A DNA stretch of 64,000 bases, from contig CAVSBJ010000024.1 in NCBI GenBank assembly GCA_963726105.1, forward strand, positions 310,001-374,000. Reading direction: 5' to 3'. The notes beneath the pieces were generated by a model. That model was not told where the DNA came from, did no database searches, and saw nothing but the letters and a program-made list of their open reading frames with translations. Origin of the DNA: Roseiarcus sp963726105. Its GTDB lineage: Bacteria; Pseudomonadota; Alphaproteobacteria; Rhizobiales; Beijerinckiaceae. Shown piece after piece: positions 27,104-35,455 of this stretch. Positions within the stretch are counted from its first letter, which is position 1, and each line of letters opens with the position of its first letter. The position numbers were made by a program, and so were the translations under genes.

Positions 27104-27364
27104 ATGTCGAAGGCCAAAGATCTGAATGAGATGAAAGACTGGCTGATTCAGCGTATTTCAACATCGCTTAAGGTGAAGAATGGTATGGATCCCGACGCTC
27201 CATTCTCGAAATATGGATTGCAGTCCATCGATGCCGTTATTCTGGCGATGGAAATTGAGGAGGAGGTCGGCGTGGAGCTGCCCCCGACCTTGTTGTGGGA
27301 ATATAACACGGTGAATGAATGCGCTTCCTATCTGGTGAAAATCGGATCGGACATGGCGGCCTGA
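27104..27364 (+). CDS. Acyl carrier protein
   Basis: An 86-residue carrier protein from ATG 27104 (an ATG at 27071 would add 11 residues). The phosphopantetheine site is FSKYGLQSIDAVIL, with the Ser in QSID in place of the common DSL. Helix II continues as EIEEEVGVELPPTLLWEYNTV, typical of carriers paired with FAAL or PKS-like enzymes. It ends the ligase/dehydrogenase operon and is the counterpart of DltC in the proposed acylation pathway. Confidence 0.88.
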   Translation: MSKAKDLNEMKDWLIQRISTSLKVKNGMDPDAPFSKYGLQSIDAVILAMEIEEEVGVELPPTLLWEYNTVNECASYLVKIGSDMAA

Positions 27365-27567
27365 GTGAGGCTGCATGCGTATTTCTGCCAGTGGCGCGCA
27401 TTCGGTGAGGATCGCTCAATTCACGCCGGTCCGGAATCCCGCTCGATCCACTTGGTGAGGGTGACGATCCAGGCATAGACTGTTCGTCGTCTTGTCGATA
27501 GGGGCCCCGGAAACCGTCCAAGGCTCCCGGCCTCTATCCGGCGAGACAATGCCGCGACGATAGCGTG
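27365..27567. other. Convergent intergenic region after the carrier-protein gene
   Basis: 203 bases between convergent genes. GC-rich again after the AT-richer acylation locus. No gene or strong hairpin recognised by eye. Confidence 0.3.
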
Positions 27568-29508
27568 TCAGGCCTTCTTCCGACCTCGCTTCGGCGACCG
27601 GACTGGCTTGGCCGGTTCGGGTTGCGTAAAATTCTCGTCGAACAGCTCAGCCAATTTTTCCGTCATGGCCCCGCCGAGCTCCTCGGCGTCGACGATCGTC
27701 ACGGCGCGCCGGTAATAGCGCGTCACGTCATGGCCGATGCCGATGGCGATGAGCTCGACCGGCGAGCGAGTCTCAATTTCCTCGATGACGAACCGCAAGT
27801 GGCGTTCGAGATAATTGCCGGGATTCACGGAAAGCGTTGAATCGTCGACAGGCGCGCCGTCGGAGATCATCATCAGGATCTTGCGCTGCTCGGGGCGGCC
27901 AAGAAGACGCTGGTGCGCCCAGTCGAGCGCTTCGCCGTCGATATTCTCTTTGAGCAAACCCTCGCGCATCATAAGCCCGAGGTTCTTGCGCGCGCGCCGC
28001 CACGGCGCATCGGCTGACTTGTAGATGAGATGGCGCAAGTCGTTGAGCCGACCTGGATTGGCGGGTTTCCCCGCCTGCAGCCAGGACTCGCGCGACTGTC
28101 CGCCCTTCCAGGCGCGGGTGGTGAAGCCTAGGATCTCCACCTTGACGCCACAGCGCTCGAGCGTGCGGGCGAGAATGTCGGCGCAAGTCGCCGCGACCGT
28201 GATCGGGCGACCGCGCATCGAGCCGGAATTGTCGATGAGCAGCGTTACCGTGGTGTCGCGGAACGCCATGTCCTTTTCCTGCTTGAAGGACAGAGGCTGC
28301 TGCGAGTCGATGATCACACGCGGCAAGCGCGCTGTGTCGAGAACGCCCTCTTCGAGATCGAACTCCCACGAACGGCTCTGCTGCGCCATCAGCCGTCGCT
28401 GCAGCCGGTTGGCCAGTCGGGCGACCACCGCATGCAGGTTCTGCAATTGCTTGTCGAGGTAGTCGCGCAAGCGCTGCAATTCATCCGCGTCACACAATTC
28501 GTCTGCGTCGATTATTTCGTCAAAGCGCGTGGTGTAAGCCTTGTACTCGGGACCGCGCCGCTCGGGGGCCTCGGACTGCGGGGGGCGTCGCTCCGCCGCC
28601 TCGTCAGCGTCGCCTGACTCGCCTTCATCCTCCAGTTCCGACGACGGCGCTTCGACCGTCTCGACCGCGCTCTCGTCGGCCTCGTCGGTCGTCTCATCGG
28701 CCGCTTCGCGCTGCGTTGAATCCTGCGTTGACTGGTCTTCGCCCTCGCCTTCGGTTTCATCGGGCTGTTCGGGCGGCGTCTTCTCTTTCGTCTCCTCGTC
28801 CAACTCCTCGGAGTCAGCGTCGGCGTCGCTTGCCAGCCCCAAGGACGAGAGGACTTTGCGCACCAGCCTCGCGTAGGCGCGCTGATCCAGCAGAGCGTCG
28901 CCGAGTTGATCGAGCTCAGCGCCGGCCTTCTCTTCGACGAAAGGGCGCCAGAGCTCAACCAGACGCGCCGCCCCGCGCGGAGGCTCGAGCCCCGTCATGC
29001 GCTCGCGCGCGAGCATCGCCACCGCTTCCTCAATCGGCGCTTCCTCGCGCGTGCGCGCCTCCGCGAACGGGCTGCGGTGGTAGCGGTCGTCAAGCATAGC
29101 GGCGATGTTGGACGCCACGCCCTGCATGCGGCGCGAGCCGATGGCTTCAACCCGTGCTTGCTCGACTGCGTCAAACAGCGCGCGCGCCGGCGCGCTCGGG
29201 GGCGCGAGGCGCCGATGAAGCGCCTCGTTATGACAGGCGAGCCGCAGGGCGAACAAATCCGCGAGGCCTCTTACGACTGCAGCCTCGCGCGGGTTGGGCT
29301 TCCGCGGCGGCTCGGGCAGTCGCGCCTTGGCGCCCTCCGGCGACGTGGTGAGCGAAGGTTTGTCTGTCGAGAACGCGACTTCAAGGCCCGGTTGGCGGGC
29401 GAGCGCCCGGGTACAACCCGCGAGCGCGTGCTTCAGCGGCTCATTCGCAGTCTCGGCCTTGCCAGCCGGTTTGCGGTTGTTCGTGGGCTTGACGTCGACG
29501 GTCGACAT
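27568..29508 (-). CDS. cobT: Cobaltochelatase subunit CobT
   Basis: A 646-residue CobT, part of the aerobic cobalt chelatase (CobN-CobS-CobT) that inserts cobalt into hydrogenobyrinate diamide. The N-terminal third is helical; a long acidic stretch (about residues 230-320, rich in Glu and Asp) is typical; the C-terminal von Willebrand A domain has the MIDAS motif LIDNSGSMRG near residue 430 and ISDGAPVDDST near residue 570. Usual length is about 630. The partner cobS is normally adjacent upstream but is not in this window. Confidence 0.94.
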   Translation of the reverse strand: MSTVDVKPTNNRKPAGKAETANEPLKHALAGCTRALARQPGLEVAFSTDKPSLTTSPEGAKARLPEPPRKPNPREAAVVRGLADLFALRLACHNEALHRRLAPPSAPARALFDAVEQARVEAIGSRRMQGVASNIAAMLDDRYHRSPFAEARTREEAPIEEAVAMLARERMTGLEPPRGAARLVELWRPFVEEKAGAELDQLGDALLDQRAYARLVRKVLSSLGLASDADADSEELDEETKEKTPPEQPDETEGEGEDQSTQDSTQREAADETTDEADESAVETVEAPSSELEDEGESGDADEAAERRPPQSEAPERRGPEYKAYTTRFDEIIDADELCDADELQRLRDYLDKQLQNLHAVVARLANRLQRRLMAQQSRSWEFDLEEGVLDTARLPRVIIDSQQPLSFKQEKDMAFRDTTVTLLIDNSGSMRGRPITVAATCADILARTLERCGVKVEILGFTTRAWKGGQSRESWLQAGKPANPGRLNDLRHLIYKSADAPWRRARKNLGLMMREGLLKENIDGEALDWAHQRLLGRPEQRKILMMISDGAPVDDSTLSVNPGNYLERHLRFVIEEIETRSPVELIAIGIGHDVTRYYRRAVTIVDAEELGGAMTEKLAELFDENFTQPEPAKPVRSPKRGRKKA

Positions 29509-29840
29509 TCGGGACCTTCGAAAGATAGCGGTATGGAAAGGGCGCGAGAGCTTCTATAGGCCGCGCGCTGAGGCCGCAGCAAGGCGGAGCGCGCCGCTCA
29601 AGCGCCGGAGAAGAACGGCATTGAGCTTCTCAATGGGCGACACTTGCCAAGTGCACGCCAAGCGCACGTCGCTGCCCTTCCGGTTTGAGTTCGGGAGCCG
29701 ACGAAACACGTGACGGCGCCATTCATTCGCGCCGTCCCCGTTCCACAGCCAGGCGATTGGCTGATAAAACTGGAGGTCGCGCTCCTCGCAAGTCCCACAA
29801 TCATGCTCTAATGGAGCGGCCGGTGAAGTCCAGCGGGGTC

Positions 29841-30332
29841 ATGAGCGAAGCGAGCCGACGGGAAGTGCGGGCCGGGCTTGAGCCTTCGCTTGCCCGCCTT
29901 TGGCGATATGCGCTGGTGTTGTCGAAGGCGCGTGACGTCGCCGACGACCTCGTGCAAGCCACCTGCCTGCGCGCAATCGAGCGCGCGGATCAATTTGTCC
30001 CGGGAACCCGTATCGAGCGATGGCTGTTCGCAATTCTTCGCTCGATCTGGCTCAATGAGATCCGATCGCAACGGATTCGGGAGGGTGGCGGTTTTGTCAA
30101 TGCGGAGGAAGCGCTGATCAGCGACGGCGCGCGGGACATGGAAACGAATATTACCGCGTCCACGGTGTTAAGAGCAATCGGTGGGCTGCCGGAGGCCCAG
30201 CGCGAGACAATTCTGTTGGTATACGCCGAAGGGTACAGTTACGCTGAGGCGGCCGTCGCGCTTGGAGTGCCAATCGGCACGATCATGAGTAGGTTAGCCG
30301 CGGGGCGGGCGGCGCTGGCCAGACTGAGATAG
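29841..30332 (+). CDS. ECF-type RNA polymerase sigma factor
   Basis: A 163-residue ECF sigma factor. Region 2 is LWRYALVLSKARDVADDLVQATCLRAI, carrying the helix that contacts core polymerase and the -10 element; region 4 is LPEAQRETILLVYAEGYSYAEAAVALGVPIGTIMSRL, the -35-binding helix-turn-helix. ATG 29841 is preferred; an in-frame ATG lies at 29811. It is followed 21 bases later by a membrane anti-sigma gene, the usual pairing. Confidence 0.9.
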   Translation: MSEASRREVRAGLEPSLARLWRYALVLSKARDVADDLVQATCLRAIERADQFVPGTRIERWLFAILRSIWLNEIRSQRIREGGGFVNAEEALISDGARDMETNITASTVLRAIGGLPEAQRETILLVYAEGYSYAEAAVALGVPIGTIMSRLAAGRAALARLR

Positions 30333-30353
30333 GAGGGCTTGGGCAGCCTCATC

Positions 30354-31130
30354 ATGTCCGACGATGACGCCGAACTTGTCGCGTTGATCGACAACGAGCT
30401 CGACGAAGGCCGCAGAACCGCTTTCTTGGCCCGCCTCGCGACGGACGACGGGTTGCGCCGCCGTTATGAAGAGTTCCGGCAAACCAGCGCGCCACTCGCC
30501 GCCTCCTTCGACGTTTTGCTCGAGCAAGCTCCGCTCGCTCGTCTGCGGACCGCCCTCCCCGCCAACGAGCCGATTCGCCGGCCGCCAAGGCGCTTCGCTG
30601 GAATTGCCCTTCGAGAGCTCGCCACGGGCCTTGTTACCGGCCTTGTTATAGGGGTCCTCGCCGCAGGCGCCGCCATGTGGGCCGCGTCAACCTTTGGGCT
30701 GTTCGACGGGCGGGAAGACTGGCGCACGGCGATCGCGGAATACACACATCTTTATACGATTGAGACCTTCAGTCCGTTGAAGCCGGACGAGATGCAACAG
30801 GCGGCCGAGCTGAAGGCGGTCGGCGCCGCGGTCGGCGCGAATCTGACGCCCGAGAATGTGGGCCTGCCGAACCTGCGGTTCACGTCCGCGTTCATGCTTT
30901 CGTATGAAGGCTCACCGTTGGGCGTCGTCGCTTATGTCGACCCTTCCGGCGCTCCGGTCCTGCTTTGCATCCTCGTGAACGGCGCGCCGGACACGCCTGC
31001 TCAATCAGAGAGGCGCGGCGACTTGTCGCTCGCCTGGTGGTCGCGTAACGGCCGCAGCCATCTGGTCATCGGTCACGTTCCCGAGGAGCGGGCCGTGGCT
31101 CTGGCGCGGATGATCGAGAAGCGAGTTTGA
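30354..31130 (+). CDS. Transmembrane anti-sigma factor
   Basis: A 258-residue protein. The N-terminal cytoplasmic part opens DDDAELVALIDNELDEGRRTAFLARLATDD, the common zinc-less anti-sigma domain opening; one membrane span (ELATGLVTGLVIGVLAAGAAMWA) lies near residue 90, with a periplasmic remainder. AGGAGG at 30331-30336 precedes two possible starts, TTG 30339 and ATG 30354. It should hold the upstream sigma factor inactive until an envelope signal. The signal is unknown. Confidence 0.82.
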   Translation: MSDDDAELVALIDNELDEGRRTAFLARLATDDGLRRRYEEFRQTSAPLAASFDVLLEQAPLARLRTALPANEPIRRPPRRFAGIALRELATGLVTGLVIGVLAAGAAMWAASTFGLFDGREDWRTAIAEYTHLYTIETFSPLKPDEMQQAAELKAVGAAVGANLTPENVGLPNLRFTSAFMLSYEGSPLGVVAYVDPSGAPVLLCILVNGAPDTPAQSERRGDLSLAWWSRNGRSHLVIGHVPEERAVALARMIEKRV

Positions 31131-31428
31131 GATCCAGATTTGGCGATCGTCTGTCACGAAGCCTTGAAACGGCGAACCGGACCTATCGTGTGCTACCGAC
31201 AGTCGCGAAGCAGAATCTGGCGCGAAGCAGAATCTTGCCATAAGCAGAAATCCATGGTATGCATTCGGAATGGTCGGGTCACAATCGCGCTTTCGGGCGG
31301 CAGACGGAGAATGGACGGTCCAGAGGCGATTCCTGCAACCGAAGGCGCTCGAAGGGTTCAGCCGAAGATAGGGAGTCAGAGAATTTGTTCGAATCGGCTG
31401 TAACCCATTGAAAAGTCCCGATTCCAAA
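31131..31428. repeat. Gene-free stretch with short direct repeats
   Basis: About 300 bases before the IS1595 element. A 15-base direct repeat, cgcgaagcagaatct, occurs at 31204-31218 and 31221-31235, with a shorter related copy (taagcagaaat) just after. Otherwise no gene seen. Confidence 0.5.
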
Positions 31429-31436
31429 AAATAAAC
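31429..31436. repeat. Target-site duplication of the IS1595 element (left)
   Basis: The 8 bases AAATAAAC immediately left of the inverted end at 31437 recur exactly at 33801-33808 right of the other end. Eight-base duplications are the rule for IS1595-family insertions. Confidence 0.92.
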
Positions 31437-31497
31437 GGCGATTATATAGTTGACGAACCATGCGGACTGTGTTATCTTCAAATTCAAGAGGTTAGCT

Positions 31498-32434
31498 ATG
31501 TCCGTTCTCTCGAAGCAATATTTCCACAATGAAGAAGCCGCCTTCGCCCATTTGGAAGGCGTGCTTTGGCCGGTTGCGCCTATCTGCCCCCATTGTGGTT
31601 CAATCAACGCCAAGCATTATGACTTGCGCAAGACCCGCATTGGCCTTCGCAAATGCTGTGAGAAGGCTTGCCGGAAACAGTTCACGGTTCGTGTTGGGAC
31701 TGTTTTCGAGTTGGCGCACATTCCACTGCACAAGACCTTACAGGCGGTTTATCTGATGTGTGCCAGCAAGAAAGGCGTAAGCGCGCATCAGATCCATCGC
31801 GTCCTTGGCGTCACGTACAAGACGGCTTGGTTTCTCTGCCATCGCATTCGAGAGGCTTTGCGCACTGGCGATCTTGCGCCGATGGGCGGGGCTGGCTCGA
31901 TTGTTGAGGTTGATGAGACGTTCATTGGCCGTAAGGAAGGCGCGGTCGTCAAGCAGGGTGTCGGCCACAAGCATGTTGTGTTGACGCTTGTGGAGCGCGG
32001 GGGATCGGTTCGTTCATTCCGCGTCGATAGCGTCAAGAAAGAGGACGTTTTGCCGGTCGTTCGCGCCAATTTGAGCCGTGAAAGTCATGTCATGACGGAC
32101 GAGGCCAAGCGCTACGCTCAACTAGGCGATGAGTTCGCCAACCATAGCGCGGTGGATCACTCGCGTGATGAATATGGCTATACGGACCGAAAGACTGGCG
32201 TGCATGTCAATACGAACACGATTGAGGGATATTATTCAATCTTCAAGCGTGGAAATGAAGGGCGTTTACCAGCATTGCTCGGAGAAGCATTTGCACCGCT
32301 ACCTTGCGGAATTTGATTTCCGATATAGCAATCGTTCAAAGCTTGGCATTGAGGATCAAGAGCGAGCGCTGCGCGCATTGAACGGTTTTTCAGGCAAACG
32401 CCTGACATATAAGATATCTGACGCGCGCAGTTGA
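31498..32434 (+). pseudogene. IS1595 (ISXO2-type) transposase, frameshifted
   Basis: From ATG 31498 the product has an N-terminal zinc ribbon (CPHCGS, then CCEKACRKQF) and the DDE-like domain with VEVDETFIGRKEG, VMTDEAKRY and NTIEGYYSIFKRG. At about 32253 the frame breaks: GGAAATGAAGG reads on to a false stop at 32316, while removing one A gives the expected MKGVYQHCSEKHLHRYLAEF and continues to the stop at 32434. All catalytic motifs precede or span the break. It is either an inactivating insertion, a base-level error in an A-run, or recoding. Confidence 0.85.
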
Positions 32435-32641
32435 TAAAAAGCGCTGATTCGATTGACGAATCCGCGAGATTCAGCTTATATAGAAGGGGGGCGTGAGACT
32501 GATATCGCGAGCCACCGCGAAGACAGCCCCACGCATAGGGCGCAAGCTCTATATTATCATGTACCACCCACCTTTCTGATCCCTTTCAGAATCGTGTTTG
32601 AGGCCCGCGCATCCGTCTGGGCAGACTTGAAATGCGCGGGC

Positions 32642-33118
32642 CTAATTCTCTTTCACTTCGCCTGCCGTCTGGGGAGCCATCGAAGGATAGAAAAGACGGC
32701 TGCCGGTGTCCTCAGGCTTCAGGGTCCATCCTGAGCGACCGTGCGCCACAAAGCGGCTAGAGGTAGAGAGTAGCGCACTGAGACTGTTAACTGGGTCGCT
32801 GCCTCCAATCTCAATTCCATTAGCGATTAGCGCGGTGAGAAGGTCTACGGTTTTTGTCGGATGGACCTGTCCCTTCATGTGGACTTGGGCAAATTCCAGC
32901 GCTTGCTGTCGTTCTGACGACATCCGACGACCAGGGCGATGGGGTGACAAGCTTTTGGCCACAAGCTCTTCTGTCTTGCGGTGAAGTTCGCCTACCGTGT
33001 TATATAACGATCGCAGTCGGCGCAGCTCTGCAAGTTGCTTCATTTCTGGGATGGCGTCCAAAACTGCCTCTAGGCGAGAGATTTCAGCATCAAGTGAGGT
33101 TAAAAATGGCGTGGTCAT
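32642..33118 (-). CDS. IS1595 passenger: hypothetical protein with coiled N-terminus
   Basis: A 158-residue protein I do not recognise. The first 55 residues (SLDAEISRLEAVLDAIPEMK and on) look like a coiled coil. The C-terminal half (VHPTKTVDLLTALIANGIEIGG, VNSLSALLSTSSRFVAHGRSGWTL) looks like a winged-helix domain of the type found in HTH/HARE-like proteins. It lies inside the IS, opposite to the transposase. Confidence 0.6.
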   Translation of the reverse strand: MTTPFLTSLDAEISRLEAVLDAIPEMKQLAELRRLRSLYNTVGELHRKTEELVAKSLSPHRPGRRMSSERQQALEFAQVHMKGQVHPTKTVDLLTALIANGIEIGGSDPVNSLSALLSTSSRFVAHGRSGWTLKPEDTGSRLFYPSMAPQTAGEVKEN

Positions 33119-33227
33119 TGTCCGAATCCTGGCTCCGTGGTGACCATACAGGGAACGCCAGAGAATCGCAATCTATTTCCTTGGCTATGGGCCAATTGAT
33201 GGCGTTCGCCGCTTGTGGGGCAATCCG

Positions 33228-33404
33228 ATGACAAAGAAGCCTGGTGAGAAACGGGAGCGGTTTGAGGATGTCGCCCGCGCCCTCGAATGCGATGAATCCG
33301 AAGAGCGCTTTGACGCGGCGCTGAAAAAGATCGCGGCTCACAGGCCGCCCAAAGATAGCGAAACTGGCTTCCCTAAAGTAAAGCCAAGCAAAGAGACCCG
33401 CTGA
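33228..33404 (+). CDS. IS1595 passenger: small hypothetical protein
   Basis: A 58-residue charged protein from ATG 33228 (MTKKPGEKRERFEDVARAL), with a core that reads ECDESEERFDAALKKIA. Small proteins of this pattern are widespread in Hyphomicrobiales, but no function is known to me. It lies 30 bases before the next passenger frame. Confidence 0.6.
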   Translation: MTKKPGEKRERFEDVARALECDESEERFDAALKKIAAHRPPKDSETGFPKVKPSKETR

Positions 33405-33434
33405 GTTTCGCCAGCGAGTCCAATTTAAGGTGAA

Positions 33435-33617
33435 ATGATGAGTTTGGAAGAAATGCGCCTTGAGGCTCTCAAGGCCGCTCTGACCTATGCTGGTCCCATA
33501 TCGTCGCCAGAGCAGATCATCTCTAGCGCGGAAACGTTTTATCTCTTCCTACTCGGAGGTGAGGGGAGTTCACGGTATGAAGACATTCCGCATATAAATT
33601 CAGAATCTCATCTTTAG
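33435..33617 (+). CDS. IS1595 passenger: small hypothetical protein
   Basis: A 60-residue frame starting MMSLEEMRLEALKAAL, preceded by AAGGTGA. The core LISSAETFYLFLLG-like region suggests a small helical protein. Its 3' part overlaps a minus-strand frame (33523-33720), so one of the two may not be expressed at full length. Confidence 0.45.
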   Translation: MMSLEEMRLEALKAALTYAGPISSPEQIISSAETFYLFLLGGEGSSRYEDIPHINSESHL

Positions 33618-33720
33618 AGTGACGTTCCTTGCCTTCAATCCTGACAATATCAAGCATAAGCTTGTAGGCCACGTACTCAGGTGAATTATCTCCGATATGA
33701 ACCACGGGCTTGTCGGCCAT
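33523..33720 (-). CDS. IS1595 passenger: small hypothetical protein
   Basis: A 65-residue frame from ATG 33720 (MADKPVVHIGDNSPEYVAYKL). The opening resembles small conserved proteins of unknown function in alphaproteobacteria. It overlaps the 3' end of the plus-strand frame at 33435-33617 and ends 55 bases from the right IS end. Confidence 0.5.
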   Translation of the reverse strand: MADKPVVHIGDNSPEYVAYKLMLDIVRIEGKERHSKDEILNLYAECLHTVNSPHLRVGRDKTFPR

Positions 33721-33800
33721 GACCAATCCTCTTAGCCGCCAAAACGACGGCTGAGATATGGCTATCACCGCATCCATGGTTCGTCAACTATATAATCGCC

Positions 33801-33808
33801 AAATAAAC
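33801..33808. repeat. Target-site duplication of the IS1595 element (right)
   Basis: AAATAAAC, identical to 31429-31436. Confidence 0.92.
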
Positions 33809-33835
33809 GCTAGCAAATGAAAGCAATTTTACTAA

Positions 33836-33875
33836 CGTTTAGTCGCGTTTAGTCGCGTTTAGAGGCGTTTAAGCG
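33836..33875. repeat. Four tandem 10-base repeats
   Basis: Units cgtttagtcg, cgtttagtcg, cgtttagagg and cgtttaagcg run without gap between the IS1595 element and the glnA terminator. A 10-base period places each unit on the same DNA face, as for a binding-site array, but no factor is known. Confidence 0.7.
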
Positions 33876-33910
33876 CGCCTATTTCGGCGGCGCGCAGCGC
33901 AACTGAAACG

Positions 33911-33938
33911 CCAAGGGCGGCCGGTAAGCCGCCCTTGG
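33911..33938 (-). terminator. Terminator hairpin after glnA
   Basis: Perfect 11-bp stem CCAAGGGCGGC / GCCGCCCTTGG (33911-33921 with 33928-33938) and a 6-base loop, 30 bases beyond the glnA stop on the minus strand. The U-run is short, but position and stability fit a terminator. Confidence 0.75.
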
Positions 33939-33967
33939 TTACGTTTGCTGGAAGGAGGCCGAGCGGC

Positions 33968-35380
33968 TCAGTACGAATAGTACATTTCGTATTCGACCGG
34001 ATGGGGCGTCATCTCGAAGCGCTGGACGTCGAGCATCTTGAGCTCGATGTAGCTGTCGATGAAGTCATCGTTGAACACGTCGCCGGCCTTCAGGAAGGCG
34101 CGATCCCTGTCGAGGCTGGAGAGCGCCTCGCGCAATGATCCGCACACGGTCGGGATCTTCTTGAGCTCCTTTGGCGGCAGGTCGTAGAGGTCTTTGTCCA
34201 TCGCCGGGCCGGGGTCGATCTTGTTCTGAATGCCGTCGAGGCCCGCCATCAGCATCGCCGAGAAGGCGAGATAGGGGTTGGCGGTTGGGTCGGGGAAGCG
34301 CACCTCGACCCGTTTGGCCTTCGGGTTCGCGGTCCACGGGATACGGCAGGAGGCCGAGCGGTTGCGGGCGGAATAGGCCAGCAGCACCGGCGCCTCGAAC
34401 CCCGGGACCAGACGCTTGTAGCTATTGGTCGAAGGATTGGTGAAGCCGTTGAGCGCCTTGGCGTGTTTGATGATGCCGCCGATGTAATAGAGGCACTCCT
34501 GGCTCAAGTCGGCGTATTTATTGCCGGCCATGACCGGCTTGCCGCCCTTCCAGATCGACTGGTGCACGTGCATGCCCGAGCCGTTGTCGCCATAGATCGG
34601 CTTGGGCATGAAGGTCGCCGTCTTGCCGTAGCTCTGCGCGACCATGTGAATGCAGTACTTATAGACCTGCAGATGGTCGGCCATGGTGGTCATGGGGCCG
34701 AACTTGAGGCCGAGCTCGTGCTGGGCCGAGGCGACCTCGTGGTGGTGCTTTTCGACCACCGCGCCCATCTGCGCCATAGCCGCAAGCATTTCACCGCGCA
34801 TGTCCTGAGCGGAGTCCTGCGGCGGAACGGGGAAATAGCCGCCCTTGGTGCGGACGCGGTGGCCGAGGTTTCCACCCTCGTAGGTCGTGTCGGAATTCGT
34901 CGGCAGCTCGATCGAATCGATCTGGAAGCCGGTATTGTACGCCTCGGCCGCAAAGCGCACGTCGTCGAATACGAAGAACTCGGCTTCCGGGCCGAAGAAC
35001 ACAGCGTCGCCGACGCCCGTCGACTTGAGATAAGCCTCGGCTTTCTTGGAGATGCCGCGCGGATCGCGGTTATAAGGCTGGCCGCTCGCTGGATCGAGAA
35101 TGTCGCAGGTGACGACCATCGTTGAGGCGGCGAAGAACGGGTCCATACAGGCCGAGGTCGGGTCGGGCATCAGCGTCATGTCGGATTCGTTGATCGCCTT
35201 CCACCCGGCGATCGAAGATCCGTCGAACATGAGGCCTTCCGCGAACGCCTCTTCATCGATCAGCGTCTGATCGAAGGTCACGTGCTGCCACTTGCCCCGT
35301 GGATCGGTGAAGCGGAGGTCGACATACTTGACGTCATTGTCCTTGATCGCCTTCAGGACATCCTTGGCGGTCTTCATCAT
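33968..35380 (-). CDS. glnA: Glutamine synthetase type I
   Basis: A 470-residue GSI enzyme making glutamine from glutamate and ammonia with ATP. Seen in order: FDGSSIAGWKAINESDM near residue 50, FFGPEAEFFVFDD near residue 130 (metal glutamates), GSGMHVHQSIWKGGKP near residue 266 and NRSASCRIP near residue 345. The adenylylation tyrosine motif DLYDLPPKE near residue 400 shows it belongs to the GSI-beta class controlled by GlnE. An AAGGAAGGG ribosome site precedes the ATGATG start. It follows glnB by 75 bases, the usual glnBA operon. Confidence 0.97.
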   Translation of the reverse strand: MMKTAKDVLKAIKDNDVKYVDLRFTDPRGKWQHVTFDQTLIDEEAFAEGLMFDGSSIAGWKAINESDMTLMPDPTSACMDPFFAASTMVVTCDILDPASGQPYNRDPRGISKKAEAYLKSTGVGDAVFFGPEAEFFVFDDVRFAAEAYNTGFQIDSIELPTNSDTTYEGGNLGHRVRTKGGYFPVPPQDSAQDMRGEMLAAMAQMGAVVEKHHHEVASAQHELGLKFGPMTTMADHLQVYKYCIHMVAQSYGKTATFMPKPIYGDNGSGMHVHQSIWKGGKPVMAGNKYADLSQECLYYIGGIIKHAKALNGFTNPSTNSYKRLVPGFEAPVLLAYSARNRSASCRIPWTANPKAKRVEVRFPDPTANPYLAFSAMLMAGLDGIQNKIDPGPAMDKDLYDLPPKELKKIPTVCGSLREALSSLDRDRAFLKAGDVFNDDFIDSYIELKMLDVQRFEMTPHPVEYEMYYSY

Positions 35381-35455
35381 TTGCCCTTCCTTGATGATTA
35401 ACTTCTGCTTCGCCCGCCTAGGATGGCGGAGCGCCCTCGTCAGCCCGAAACGCCT

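Larger units (their letters stand above)
31437..33800 (+). mobile_element. IS1595-family insertion sequence with passenger genes
   Basis: A 2364-bp element bounded by perfect 26-bp inverted ends (31437-31462 and 33775-33800, starting GGCGATTATATAGTTGACG) and an 8-bp target duplication. It encodes an ISXO2-type transposase at the left and four small passenger frames to the right. Passenger genes are known in some IS1595 groups. The exact ends and duplication mean the insertion is recent. Confidence 0.93.

Noticed and set aside
23549..27364. Considered as part of a polyketide or lipopeptide cluster because of FAAL, dehydrogenase and ACP
   Set aside because: No ketosynthase, condensation or thioesterase domains are nearby, and the divergent MBOAT, SGNH and microprotein genes fit an acyl-transfer pathway better.
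33836..33875. Considered as a CRISPR-like array
   Set aside because: Units are 10 bases with no spacers, and no cas genes are in the window.
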